Shown piece by piece: positions 15,661 through 25,231 of a DNA stretch of 64,000 nt (its first letter is position 1; every line of letters begins with the position of its first letter). The stretch comes from Pedobacter sp. ISL-64 (GTDB taxonomy: Bacteria; Bacteroidota; Bacteroidia; Sphingobacteriales; Sphingobacteriaceae): NCBI RefSeq assembly GCF_018613605.1, contig NZ_JAGGPU010000009.1:62001-126000 (forward strand), read 5' to 3'. The notes beneath the pieces were generated by a model that was not told the DNA's origin, searched no databases, and saw nothing but the letters and a program-made list of their open reading frames with translations. The position numbers were made by a program, and so were the translations under genes.

Positions 15661-18600
15661 TTAAAATTGAACTTGAAGACCTAAGGTGTATTTTTTGGGA
15701 ATCGGATACCCATTTCCATTATACTCTCCATAACCATTTACAGCTTCTGCATCTGGCAGTTTTTTTGATTGTTGGAACATGTGTACATTATCCATCATAG
15801 CAAACACTTTAAACTGGCTTAAGCCCCATTTGCTTAAAGTTTTTGCGCCCAAATCGTATCCAAGGGTAATATTTTTTATCCTTAAATAACCACCTTTTTC
15901 TAAGAAAAATGTTTGTGCCCCAGTATAATAATAACGATAAGTACCTAAATCGTATTTAGCATATTCCGCATTATCGCCTGGGTTTCTCCAGATATTCAAT
16001 CTGTCTAGATCAGGAGTAGAGAAGCTTGCAAAATTAGCTACAGCGTTACCATCCTGCGAATTGGCAAAACGATCTGAATCAAATAGATTCAATACATCTC
16101 TTTTGAAGGTGAAGTTTGTAAAAATACTAAGTGAGAAATTCTTATAGTTAAAGGTGTTGGTCCAGCCTCCTGTAAAGCGAGGGTTTGGATCGCCGATCGG
16201 CATTTTATCTGGGTTAATTCCATCATTAAAAATATCGACAAAATAATCACCATCTAAATCGGCCAGATAGAAATCTCCTTCGTTAAATGTTCCATTACTA
16301 TTTCTATAACGCTCGCCGGTAAATGGGTTTTGTGGAATATTTCCAGTTCGTGAGAATACACCTTTTGTTTGATACAGATAAAAAGCATTAATAGGGCTAC
16401 CAACCGATAAAATATGTGTTTTATCAAACCGATCGCCACTTAAAATAATATCCCTGCCACCATTTGGTAAACTCATGATCTGATTTTTGTTGTAAGAAAT
16501 ATTGAATGAAGTATTCCATCTAACCACTTTACTGATCGGAGTTGCATTAAAAGTTAACTCCATACCCGAATTACGTACTGAAAAGGCATTGGTATAGGCA
16601 ACATCGTAACCAGAGGTAGCAGGTAGATCTACGTTAAATAATTTATCCTTCACTTCTTTGTTATATACATCAAATGTTAAGGCATATTTTCCATTTTGGA
16701 TTTCGATATCCGTACCAATATTCCATTGGGTAGATTTTTCCCAGCTTAGATCTTTTTGCGCTACCCCATTTCTAAAGTTTGGTGTAATAACCGTAACACC
16801 GTTATAGGAAGTAGAACCACCATTGCCAGAAAAACCACCATTATTAACCAGATAATTGTTGTATTGTACGTAAGAATTATTTAAATCTTCATTACCGGTA
16901 GCACCATAACTTCCCCTAATTTTAACTAATGTAAAAGGGTTATTGGTGATGTTTTTCATGAAATTTTCTTCAGATAATATCCAGCCCAGTGATATGGATG
17001 GAAAAACCCCATACTTATTATTCTCCCCAAAACCTGATGAACCATCGGTTCTGATCGTTCCAGATAACAGATATTTTTCTGCATAATCATAGTTAAACCT
17101 TCCATAATAAGCAATTAATCCATGTGCTTTGTACTGAGAGATCGCAAAGATGTTGGCTTGCTGAAATCCCGTTACCACTTGGATGTTATCAGATGCACCA
17201 CCATAGCCTCCGGCTTGTGTATTTTGATACTGGTTATATTCAATATCCTGGCCCACTACTGCACTGAAATTGTGTTTACCAAGCTTACCATTATAATTTA
17301 AGTAGTTAGAAGTTCTCAGGTTCACATTAGTAGAAGAAAAACTAGTCGCACTATTTCCAGAACCGTTGTTTAGCAAGCTACTCAGACTGGCATCCCGACG
17401 TGCATTATCAGCCTTATAAGATGATTGAGAATTCAATGTAAAGTTTTTATTAAACTCATAAGATAAATTCAGGTTTATACTAAACTGATTACTGATATTC
17501 TTGTCCAGGTTCTCACTACTAGGGTTCACAAAAAAGTCGAGCTTTTCTGGCGATAAGTTGATCAGCGAAGAAGGTAAATTGCCAGACCCTATTTTTGTAG
17601 GCTTGGAAGGATCGTTAGGATCCTCGTTGCCCCTTGCACGATCAGCTCTCGAATAAAAAAATTGTGGATTGATCATCAACTTTTTATTTAATGCTCTCGA
17701 GGTTAAGTTAAGTCTGCTGCTATAGCGTTTAAAACCAGTTCCTTTTACAACGCCTTCTTCATTATAATAGCCGCCACTAAAACGGTAAGTCATGCCATTG
17801 TCTGAGCCACCGCTTAAACTGAGGTTGTTATCGTTAATTCTACCTACCTGATAAAACAGATCCTGCCAATCGGTATTTCCGTTGAAAGCTGGATTTAAAC
17901 TATCGGTAAGTATATATGGCAGCTGTCTTCTCTGGTCGTAATTAAGCTGACGCTGCAATACTTCCATTTTTTGCCTGCGTTCTGTACTACCAATGGTTGC
18001 TTCGCGTAAATTTGGACGCTGTACAAGCCCAAAATAGGTGCTTAGGTTGACCTTGGTCTCACCACTAACGCCTTTTTTGGTGGTAATTAGGATTACCCCG
18101 TTTGCTGCACGAGATCCATAAATGGCTGCAGCAGACGCATCTTTTAACACATCAATAGACTCAATGTCATTAGGGTTGATACCCGCTAAATAGTTGGTAC
18201 CTGTACCTGTACCTGGTGGCACAAAATCGTCAGAAGATTGAGGTACACCATCTACCACATATAATGGCGATCTGATCACGTTAAACTGATCGTAACTGCT
18301 ACTTGCTGTAGAGTTACCACGTACCGAAACAGTAGGTGCTACTCCTGGCTGACCCGTAAAATTTTGAACATTTACTCCGGCAAGCCTACCCTGCAATAGC
18401 TGATCGAAGCTCGCTGCCGGTAAATTAGCCAGCTCTTTACCTGAAATACTGGAAATAGAAGCCGTAGATTTTTTCCTGGTTATTTTCTGATAACCAATAA
18501 GCACCACCTCATCCAGCGTTTTATTGTCATCTTGTAGGGAAAAGTTTATGGTACCGCTTGCCGTAATTGTTTTTTCAACGGTAACGAAACCAACTATCCT

Positions 18601-18840
18601 GGCAACCAGCACAGCTTTATCGCTCTGTACAGCGATTACAAACTTACCTTCGCTGTTGGTGGAAGTACCATTTTTTGTCCCTTTTTCTAAGATAGACACC
18701 CCGGGAATGGGTTTGTCATTTTGATCTAAAACAGTTCCTTTAATTGTTTTCTGCGCAAAAGCGAGCCAGGGAATGAGTAAATAAAAGAATGTTGCCATCA
18801 AAAATTTCACATAGCAATGTCTTGTAGAAGTTTTTTCCAT
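15661..18840 (-). CDS. SusC/RagA family TonB-linked outer-membrane transporter
   Basis: 1,059 residues. Signal peptide to WLAFAQ, a CarboxypepD_reg-like domain (KTIKGTVLDQNDKPIPGVSI, about 32-115), a plug domain with the RagA signature (SIDVLKDASAAAIYGSRAAN then GVILITTKKG), and a large beta-barrel ending in LGLQVQF with terminal aromatic. It imports a ligand captured by the neighbouring SusD protein across the outer membrane using TonB. First gene of the minus-strand operon. No N-terminal sigma-regulator (STN) domain, so regulation through an anti-sigma factor is not indicated. Confidence 0.95.
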   Translation of the reverse strand: MEKTSTRHCYVKFLMATFFYLLIPWLAFAQKTIKGTVLDQNDKPIPGVSILEKGTKNGTSTNSEGKFVIAVQSDKAVLVARIVGFVTVEKTITASGTINFSLQDDNKTLDEVVLIGYQKITRKKSTASISSISGKELANLPAASFDQLLQGRLAGVNVQNFTGQPGVAPTVSVRGNSTASSSYDQFNVIRSPLYVVDGVPQSSDDFVPPGTGTGTNYLAGINPNDIESIDVLKDASAAAIYGSRAANGVILITTKKGVSGETKVNLSTYFGLVQRPNLREATIGSTERRQKMEVLQRQLNYDQRRQLPYILTDSLNPAFNGNTDWQDLFYQVGRINDNNLSLSGGSDNGMTYRFSGGYYNEEGVVKGTGFKRYSSRLNLTSRALNKKLMINPQFFYSRADRARGNEDPNDPSKPTKIGSGNLPSSLINLSPEKLDFFVNPSSENLDKNISNQFSINLNLSYEFNKNFTLNSQSSYKADNARRDASLSSLLNNGSGNSATSFSSTNVNLRTSNYLNYNGKLGKHNFSAVVGQDIEYNQYQNTQAGGYGGASDNIQVVTGFQQANIFAISQYKAHGLIAYYGRFNYDYAEKYLLSGTIRTDGSSGFGENNKYGVFPSISLGWILSEENFMKNITNNPFTLVKIRGSYGATGNEDLNNSYVQYNNYLVNNGGFSGNGGSTSYNGVTVITPNFRNGVAQKDLSWEKSTQWNIGTDIEIQNGKYALTFDVYNKEVKDKLFNVDLPATSGYDVAYTNAFSVRNSGMELTFNATPISKVVRWNTSFNISYNKNQIMSLPNGGRDIILSGDRFDKTHILSVGSPINAFYLYQTKGVFSRTGNIPQNPFTGERYRNSNGTFNEGDFYLADLDGDYFVDIFNDGINPDKMPIGDPNPRFTGGWTNTFNYKNFSLSIFTNFTFKRDVLNLFDSDRFANSQDGNAVANFASFSTPDLDRLNIWRNPGDNAEYAKYDLGTYRYYYTGAQTFFLEKGGYLRIKNITLGYDLGAKTLSKWGLSQFKVFAMMDNVHMFQQSKKLPDAEAVNGYGEYNGNGYPIPKKYTLGLQVQF

Positions 18841-19302
18841 TGATGATTAGTTAGTTTGGTTTGGTTTGATTACAAACTAAAAGTATCAACATTTTTACTT
18901 CGATTTTAATTTTTTTTTAATCAAAAGGAACCATATTTTAACCTAAAAATTGGCTTAAATACCACATTTTGTTTTACAAAAACTGACTTTTGCAATTAAC
19001 AATACACCAATAGTTGCTCAAAACAGCCTATTTTGCCAAATTACCTCATATTTCTTGATCACATTCGAACTAAATTCGGAAAAAACCTCCCAGAAGTTTA
19101 GTTGAAAAAATTTCGATAACCTTAGATTTTAGCACAACTAAAACGTTAAAGCAATTTACTTCACTTCATTCCTAATCTGAATAAAAACTAGGTTTTACAG
19201 GCACCAATCACCACTATTTAGAATAATTCAAAATAATTTGGATAATAAGATTTTCTACCGTTATTTTGCAGCAGTTTAGAATTAATCCAAATAAATATTA
19301 CC
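18841..19302. other. Divergent intergenic region between susC and siderophore receptor
   Basis: 462 bp, very AT-rich, no gene seen. The rightward promoter (19237-19268) with a flanking inverted repeat is described separately. I could not find a convincing promoter for the leftward susC gene. Confidence 0.55.
19237..19268 (+). promoter_or_regulatory. Predicted promoter of the siderophore receptor operon
   Basis: TTTG (19237-19240), 20 bp, TTATTTTG (19261-19268), one mismatch from TAnnTTTG; start predicted near 19273. ATTTGGAT (19236-19243) over the -33 box and ATCCAAAT (19285-19292) after the start form an inverted repeat that could be an operator. Confidence 0.5.
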
Positions 19303-21741
19303 ATGCTTAAAATCAGACTTTTCTGTATAACGTTTTTTTTAACTTTTACCAGTCTACTCTCCGTTGCCCAACAGTTTTCGACCATAAGCGGCACAGTTAC
19401 CACTTCTGATGGTAAACCTGCCGCTTACATTTCGGTTGGTTTAAAAGGAAAAGGCCTGGGGAATGTAACCAGCGAAAAGGGTATTTTCGAAATCCAAAGA
19501 GTTAAACCAGGCTCTTATATCTTAAGGGTGTCGGCTGTTGGTATTCAAAACATAGAAAAACCAGTGGTTATTACCGCCGGCGAAAACAAAACTGTGGATT
19601 TTGTAATCAGCCAAAATTCAAATCAGCTTAACGAAGTAAATATTAATCAAGGGGTAAATAAGTATATCGCTAAGAAAAGTGAATTTGTTTCAAAAATGCC
19701 ACTTAACAACTTAGAAAACCCACAGGTATATACTACGATTACGAAAGAAACAATGGCCGATCAGCTGGTGTTTTCGGTTGATGATGCTGCCCGCAATGCC
19801 ACTGGTGTTCAAAAAATGTGGGAATCGACCTCTCGTGGAGGTGATGGTGGTGCTTATTACGCATCAAGAGGCTTTATTGTACAGGCGAAACTGAGAAACG
19901 GAATTGCTGGTAACATAACTGGCCGTAACGATGCCGCTAACTTAGAAAATGTAGAGTTTATTAAAGGCCCTTCTGCCACTTTATTCGGTAGTACATTAAC
20001 CTCATATGGTGGTTTAATTAACCGTATTACCAAAAAACCTTTCGAAGGAATGGGAGGTGCAGTAAGCTTTTCGACAGGCAGCTACGATTTTAACCGGGTG
20101 AGTACCGATTTCAATTTTCCTGTTGATAAAGATAACCACATTTATGCCCGGTTAAATACTTCTTACAATTACAAAGGTTCTTTCCAGGAGAATGTTTACG
20201 ACAAAGGTTTCTTCATTGCGCCTAGCTTGTTGTATAAAGTAAACGATAAATTAGACTTTGTTTTCGATGCCGAAATTGCCAACGGTACAAGCACCCTAAA
20301 ACCATTCGTTTTCTTCTATTTCCCAATCGCACAACTGGGCTTTGATAGAGCAGACCAAGCTGGAATAGCTTATGACAAATCTTTTACCGGAGATGCAATG
20401 AAGCAGAAATACAATAGCTCAAACTTCTTCGGACAGGCTAATTATAAGTTTAACGATAACTGGTCGTCTCATACCAGCTTTTCGAGCAATTATAGTTTCT
20501 CAAATGGCCGTGGTACGTATTTGTTCCTAGTCCCAAACAACTATCCTCCACTGGGTAACCCAACGGCTGCACCAGGTGCCGATTTGATATCAAGAGCAGA
20601 TCAATCAACTGATAACAGTAAGGTTTTTACTTACGAGGTACAACAAAATTTCAATGGCACTTTTAACTTAGGTTCGGTAAAAAACAGAATGGTTTTAGGC
20701 CTTGATTATTTACGACAAAACTCCGATCAGTTATTTTATTCGATCGATACTTTTGATCTGACCAATAAAGACGGAAGCGGCGCTAACTACAATAACTTTA
20801 CTGAACATAATTTAGCGGCATTTTATGCAGCACTTCCTAGTGTTCCTAAATATCCGTATAACTTCAAAACCAATACATACAGTGCTTATGTTTCTGATGT
20901 GATTAATTTAACAGATAGGTTAATCGCCTTGGCTGCATTAAGAGTAGACAGGTTCGACAATAAAGGCAATTCCGATCGTGCAGGCTCGGCACCAAAAGGT
21001 GTGTACAAACAAACTGTTTTTTCGCCAAAATTTGGCTTGGTGTTTCAGCCGATTAAAGATCAGCTATCATTATTTGCCAATTACCAGAACGGCTTTAACA
21101 ACTTAAACGGTATAGATTATCAAGGTAATGCTTTTAAACCAGAGCAAGCAAACCAAATTGAAGGTGGAGTTAAAACAAACATATTTAATGGTAAGCTAAC
21201 AGGCGCTGTATCGTACTATTATATTAAAGTTAAAGATATTGTTAGGGGTTATAACGGAGATCCATCAAATCCAAATGCGCAAATCCAAGATGGCAATAAA
21301 ATCAGCAAAGGGATAGAAGCCGAAGTTATTGCAAACCCGGTTAACGGTTTAAATATTATTGCAGGTTTCGCTTATAACGATAACCATTTAGAAAATGCAT
21401 CGCCAGATGTAGAAGGCAGAAGAGATGCTTATTCGGCAGCGCCTTATTCAGCAAATTTATGGATCAGTTATAAATTCGCTACAGGATCACTTAAAGGTTT
21501 TGGATTAGGTGCCGGCGGTAATTATGCCAGCGACAATAAAATTGTAAACAGTGTTAGCCAGGGCGTATTTATATTACCTGCTTATGAGGTTTTTAACGCA
21601 TCAGTATTTTATGATCATCATAGATTCAGGATCGGGGCAAAAGCAGACAACTTTACCAATCAAAAATACTGGACAGGTTACAGCACCATGAACCCTCAGG
21701 ACCTGAGAACCTTCACTGGAAGTGTTACTTACAAATTTTAA
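19303..21741 (+). CDS. TonB-dependent siderophore receptor
   Basis: 812 residues. Signal peptide to SVAQQ, a CarboxypepD_reg-like domain (TISGTVTTSDGKPAAYISVGL, about 27-105; here TISGTVTTSDGKP), then a plug of siderophore-receptor type: TTITKETMADQ, VDDAARNATGVQ, RGFIVQAKLRNG, NVEFIKGPSATLFG, and a barrel ending GSVTYKF. FecA/FhuA-like ferric siderophore receptors share the RGF...FIKGP pattern. Position upstream of DUF4198 and PepSY genes supports metal uptake. The siderophore cannot be named. The promoter and inverted repeat just upstream suggest metal-responsive control, which is not proven. Confidence 0.92.
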   Translation: MLKIRLFCITFFLTFTSLLSVAQQFSTISGTVTTSDGKPAAYISVGLKGKGLGNVTSEKGIFEIQRVKPGSYILRVSAVGIQNIEKPVVITAGENKTVDFVISQNSNQLNEVNINQGVNKYIAKKSEFVSKMPLNNLENPQVYTTITKETMADQLVFSVDDAARNATGVQKMWESTSRGGDGGAYYASRGFIVQAKLRNGIAGNITGRNDAANLENVEFIKGPSATLFGSTLTSYGGLINRITKKPFEGMGGAVSFSTGSYDFNRVSTDFNFPVDKDNHIYARLNTSYNYKGSFQENVYDKGFFIAPSLLYKVNDKLDFVFDAEIANGTSTLKPFVFFYFPIAQLGFDRADQAGIAYDKSFTGDAMKQKYNSSNFFGQANYKFNDNWSSHTSFSSNYSFSNGRGTYLFLVPNNYPPLGNPTAAPGADLISRADQSTDNSKVFTYEVQQNFNGTFNLGSVKNRMVLGLDYLRQNSDQLFYSIDTFDLTNKDGSGANYNNFTEHNLAAFYAALPSVPKYPYNFKTNTYSAYVSDVINLTDRLIALAALRVDRFDNKGNSDRAGSAPKGVYKQTVFSPKFGLVFQPIKDQLSLFANYQNGFNNLNGIDYQGNAFKPEQANQIEGGVKTNIFNGKLTGAVSYYYIKVKDIVRGYNGDPSNPNAQIQDGNKISKGIEAEVIANPVNGLNIIAGFAYNDNHLENASPDVEGRRDAYSAAPYSANLWISYKFATGSLKGFGLGAGGNYASDNKIVNSVSQGVFILPAYEVFNASVFYDHHRFRIGAKADNFTNQKYWTGYSTMNPQDLRTFTGSVTYKF

Positions 21742-21807
21742 TTAAATCAATCGGGAGCAACTGGATCAGATCAATTTCTCCCGGTTTTAAAACCCAACCC
21801 AGAAAAC

Positions 21808-22518
21808 ATGAAAACTAAAATCTCATTATTATTTTTCTTTCTAACCTTTAGCATTTCGAGCGCATTTGCACATGCTTTATGGATAGAAACGGCCTCAACA
21901 GGCAAAAAAGGACAAGCGCAGGAGGTAAAAGTCTTCTTCGGCGAATACGAGAGTAACGAACCAGATTCTGCCGCTAAGTGGTTTAGCAACCTAAAAGAAT
22001 TTAAGCTGGTTTTAACTGCTCCAAATGGAACAACCAAGGTTTTACCAACTACTGCTGATGTACGTTTCTTCAAAGCCAGTTTCACACCAGATCAAGAAGG
22101 TACCTATAAACTTTCTGTAGTACATGAAGTTGCAGCGGTTTATGAAAAAGCTAAAATTGAATATTATGCTTTTGCAGATGTTGCCGTAGGGAACGCAAAA
22201 ATAAACACCACTTTTCCGGCAGCTGCGGCATTAACTATCAGGCCAGACAAACACGCTTTAACCGTTGGAGAAACTTCAGTTCATCAGGTAATTTACAACA
22301 CAGCACCTTTTGCAAAACAAAAGTTAACAGTTGTAAACGCTGAAAGAAAAGCACAACCTACTGAAACAGATGCGCAAGGAAAATTCACTTTCAAACCAGA
22401 AAAAAAAGGAAATTATTTTCTGGAAGCTTTTACTGAAGATAAAACGCCAGGAAAATTAAATGGAAAAGACTACGATAAAGTTTGGCATTTGGTAACTTAT
22501 ACTACTGAAGTTAAATAG
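21808..22518 (+). CDS. DUF4198 domain periplasmic protein
   Basis: 236 residues with a signal peptide ending SSAFA and mature start HALWIETA, the His near the N-terminus being typical for DUF4198. Immunoglobulin-like beta strands follow (FTPDQEGTYKLSVVHE; TVGETSVHQVIYN; FTFKPEKKGNYFLEAF). DUF4198 proteins are periplasmic and often encoded beside metal transport genes; a role in handling the metal or metal-chelate is suggested but unproven. It begins 66 bp after the receptor stop and is followed by a weak hairpin before the next gene. Confidence 0.82.
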   Translation: MKTKISLLFFFLTFSISSAFAHALWIETASTGKKGQAQEVKVFFGEYESNEPDSAAKWFSNLKEFKLVLTAPNGTTKVLPTTADVRFFKASFTPDQEGTYKLSVVHEVAAVYEKAKIEYYAFADVAVGNAKINTTFPAAAALTIRPDKHALTVGETSVHQVIYNTAPFAKQKLTVVNAERKAQPTETDAQGKFTFKPEKKGNYFLEAFTEDKTPGKLNGKDYDKVWHLVTYTTEVK

Positions 22519-22540
22519 TCGAATTTTTATAAAAATTTAA

Positions 22541-22580
22541 AGCCAATTAGTCTTAAAAAAGGCTAATTGGTTCTTTTATT
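22541..22580 (+). terminator. Possible attenuating terminator inside the iron operon
   Basis: CCAATTAG (22543-22550) and CTAATTGG (22563-22570) form an 8-bp stem followed by TTCTTTTATT. It could reduce expression of the two downstream genes relative to the receptor. Confidence 0.5.
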
Positions 22581-22595
22581 AATACAGCTTTGCTA

Positions 22596-23801
22596 ATGGC
22601 ACTAACAAAAACATCAACCAAATCAAAAAACAAGAAATCGCGTTTAAGGCGGATAAGCGACTGGCTGCACCTATGGCTGGGCATCGCATCTGGTTTAATC
22701 GTACTGATGTTGGGCATTACCGGTTGTATTTATGTTTTTCAAAAAGAAATTACCGAACTCGTTCGCCGCAAGGAGATTTTTGTAGAAGTTCCATCAAATC
22801 CTAAAACCCTACCATTAAGTGTACTACAGGCCAATGCCGAAAAAGCACTGGGGAATAAAAAGAAAATCACCTTTGTTTCTGCATATAAAGCACCAGGAAG
22901 GGCATGGGAACTTGGCGTTTATAAACCTGGCGACCCCAAGGCATTCTGGTATTTCGATTCTATTGATTATTACGATGTTGTGTTGATTAACCCTTATACC
23001 GGAAAAGTAACTTTAGTTGCCGATTATAAATATGAGTTTTTTGGTGTAGTTAAAATGATCCATTGGAGTTTGTTGATCAATCATCCCATTGGCCAGCAGA
23101 TTATTGGATGGTCTACCTTCATTTTTGTATTTCTCCTCATTTCTGGAATGGTGATGTGGTGGCCTAAAAACCTTAAAAAATCAAACTTCGATAAGAGCTT
23201 TAAAGTAAAATGGAAGGCCAAGTTTAAACGCATTAATTACGACATGCACAATGTGCTGGGTTTTTATGTAATGCTGATCTGCCTAATGCTGGCCTTAACC
23301 GGTCTGGTTTGGGCATTTCAATGGTTCCAAACCACGGTTTACGTAGCAGCCTCGGGAAGTACCACACCGCCAAAAATGGTAGAAGTTAAATCAGATTCGA
23401 CCAAAACCATTACTGCAATTCCTTTCGATGTTGCTTTTGAGCAAGCCAGAAAAATATTTAAAAATGAAGATCGTATTGCCATGTCGCCTGCCAATGGCGG
23501 TTCGGCAACCATTTACGCCACAGGATACCGAGGCAGAGAAACGTTTTGGAATTACGACGTACTTCAGTTCGATCAGTATTCCGGCAAATTGTTACACAGA
23601 GCAAACCAGTCTGAGAAAAATGCGGGAGAAACTATAATTGGTATGAACTACGATATCCACGTAGGAGCCATTTTAGGATTAACCGGAAAAATAATGGCTT
23701 TTTTTGCCAGCTTAATTGCAGCAAGTTTACCCATAACCGGATTTATTATCTGGTGGGGGAAAGGAAAAAAGAAAAAAAATACCGCAGTGGCGGAAAGCTA
23801 A
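22596..23801 (+). CDS. PepSY-associated transmembrane protein
   Basis: 401 residues from the ATG at 22596 (a TTG six bases earlier is the alternative). Four membrane segments are visible: IASGLIVLMLGITGCIYVF, IIGWSTFIFVFLLISGMVMWW, VLGFYVMLICLMLALTGLVWAF and the last near the C-terminus ending GFIIWW. PepSY-like regions lie in the exported loops. Histidines in LHLWLGI, IHWSLLINHPIG, MHNVLG and DIHVGAILG sit in or next to membrane segments as in PiuB/FoxB-like ferric reductase relatives, which may reduce siderophore-bound iron. Cytoplasmic basic tail. Belongs to the same operon as the receptor. Confidence 0.85.
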   Translation: MALTKTSTKSKNKKSRLRRISDWLHLWLGIASGLIVLMLGITGCIYVFQKEITELVRRKEIFVEVPSNPKTLPLSVLQANAEKALGNKKKITFVSAYKAPGRAWELGVYKPGDPKAFWYFDSIDYYDVVLINPYTGKVTLVADYKYEFFGVVKMIHWSLLINHPIGQQIIGWSTFIFVFLLISGMVMWWPKNLKKSNFDKSFKVKWKAKFKRINYDMHNVLGFYVMLICLMLALTGLVWAFQWFQTTVYVAASGSTTPPKMVEVKSDSTKTITAIPFDVAFEQARKIFKNEDRIAMSPANGGSATIYATGYRGRETFWNYDVLQFDQYSGKLLHRANQSEKNAGETIIGMNYDIHVGAILGLTGKIMAFFASLIAASLPITGFIIWWGKGKKKKNTAVAES

Positions 23802-23824
23802 ACACACCCTAATTAATAATAAAA

Positions 23825-24769
23825 ATGAAATTTTTAAACCTAATTTTAGTATTAACCGGTTTGATTACCGTTAATACTAATGCACAAACAAAAGTTGACT
23901 CTCCGGAAGAAAAACTAGAAAAGGATAGAAAAGCAATAAAATCATTGGCTGGTTTTTATGAAGTGAATTTCAACTACGGCGAAGTTACCGCTCCAGATCC
24001 AAACTACAAATTCAGCAAGCCTTACGAAAGCCATGGCAACGAATGGGCAGAGATTATTGTTGATGAACCTAAAAGAATTGTAATTCAACACATGTTGGCC
24101 ATTAACGATACCACGGTTATTAAACACTGGCGCCAGGATTGGACGTATGAAGACACCAATATTATGCTTTATACCGAAGGTAACGCATGGAAAAAAGGCA
24201 ATTTAACGCCAGCCGATGTAAAAGGAAAATGGACACAAAAAGTTTATCAGGTTGATGATAGTCCACGTTACCAAGGTTACGGAACATGGAGCCACGTTGG
24301 TGGTCACGATTCTTGGTCGAGCGAAACCGATTCTCCATTGCCAAGAAGAGAATCTACTGTGCGTAAAGATTACAATGTATTAAACCGCGGCAGCAGAATT
24401 ACCATTACTAAAAATGGCTGGATGTTTGAGCAGGACAATAAAAAAATAGTGCGTTCTGCTGATGGCGATAAACTTTTAGCTGTTGAAAAAGGTTATGAGG
24501 AGTTTACGAAAATAGACCCTAAAACTTTCGCATATGCGCAAAAATGGTGGGCCAGCCAGCACACCTACTGGGCAGATGTTCGTGGTGTTTGGGCTGACAT
24601 TATTGGTTCGCAAAACACATTCAAAGTACAAACTATGGCGAATGGCAAATTACTTTACGAAACCCTTTTTAACCTGGGCGATCAATCTATCAAAGAAAAA
24701 TGGACAGCCACACAAAACAAAGAAAAAATTAAAACTGCTTTACTGCCTTACCTGGTAGTAAAACAATAG
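23825..24769 (+). CDS. Exported protein, DUF6607-like
   Basis: 314 residues with a signal peptide ending NTNAQ. No catalytic motif known to me. Tryptophan-rich motifs stand out: HWRQDWTYED, YQGYGTWSHVGGHDSW, KWWASQHTYWADVRGVW. From memory the pattern fits the uncharacterised DUF6607 family, whose genes follow TonB receptors and PepSY proteins in Bacteroidota. The conserved His/Trp/Asp residues suggest a ligand-binding periplasmic beta-barrel or lipocalin-like fold; that is inference. It starts 23 bp after the PepSY gene and ends before a clear terminator. Confidence 0.65.
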   Translation: MKFLNLILVLTGLITVNTNAQTKVDSPEEKLEKDRKAIKSLAGFYEVNFNYGEVTAPDPNYKFSKPYESHGNEWAEIIVDEPKRIVIQHMLAINDTTVIKHWRQDWTYEDTNIMLYTEGNAWKKGNLTPADVKGKWTQKVYQVDDSPRYQGYGTWSHVGGHDSWSSETDSPLPRRESTVRKDYNVLNRGSRITITKNGWMFEQDNKKIVRSADGDKLLAVEKGYEEFTKIDPKTFAYAQKWWASQHTYWADVRGVWADIIGSQNTFKVQTMANGKLLYETLFNLGDQSIKEKWTATQNKEKIKTALLPYLVVKQ

Positions 24770-24778
24770 TTTTTATAA

Positions 24779-24818
24779 TTAATGGTTGATGGCAATGCGA
24801 TTAATCATCAACCATTTT
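24779..24818 (+). terminator. Terminator of the iron operon
   Basis: TGGTTGATG and CATCAACCA arms around a 13-nt loop, followed by eight Ts. Confidence 0.8.
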
Positions 24819-24925
24819 TTTTGCATAAACCTCACAGGTTTGTGTCTAGCAACTTTATAAATGACAATGGGTTAAAATGTTTATCTACTTGGTTTGGAAA
24901 GCAATTGCAGCAGCCTTTGGGTTAA

Positions 24926-25160
24926 TACAGTCCCGCCTCCGCTTCTGCCGATGAAACCTGTGAAACAAGAAAGCACACAATAAAAAACAAAACAGACAGT
25001 GCTTAAATCGGCATCTCGCTACAGTCGGGTTTAGGCGGGCAACCTCCGTGCTACTATCTATTGTAACTAAACCCGATTGAAGTGAACATCCCGACATTTC
25101 AGTCGGGATAAAACGGAAAGCGGTGCTGAAAACCAGATGGAAAGCTGAACGCTCATTTCC
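24926..25160. repeat. Class E long repeat, copy 1
   Basis: About 235 bp. Shares GATGAAACCTGTGAAACAAG and GTGCTTAAATCGG with the element at 35378-35930. Contains the hairpin ATCCCGAC-ATTTCA-GTCGGGAT (25088-25109) and GGGATAAAACGGAAAGCGG at its right end, which is the inverse of words at the left end of other copies. No coding frame. Confidence 0.65.
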
Positions 25161-25231
25161 AAAAAAAATTCCGCTCTAAACCGGGATTACAAATTCCGAC
25201 CAACAACTACTTTATTTTATTAAATTTCAGG

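Larger units (their letters stand above)
24770..25231. other. Intergenic region with terminator and class E repeat
   Basis: 462 bp; holds the terminator at 24779-24818 and one class E element (24926-25160). Just before the M28 gene is a partial hairpin CCGGGATTACAAATTCCG resembling the one at 32856. No gene seen. Confidence 0.6.
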
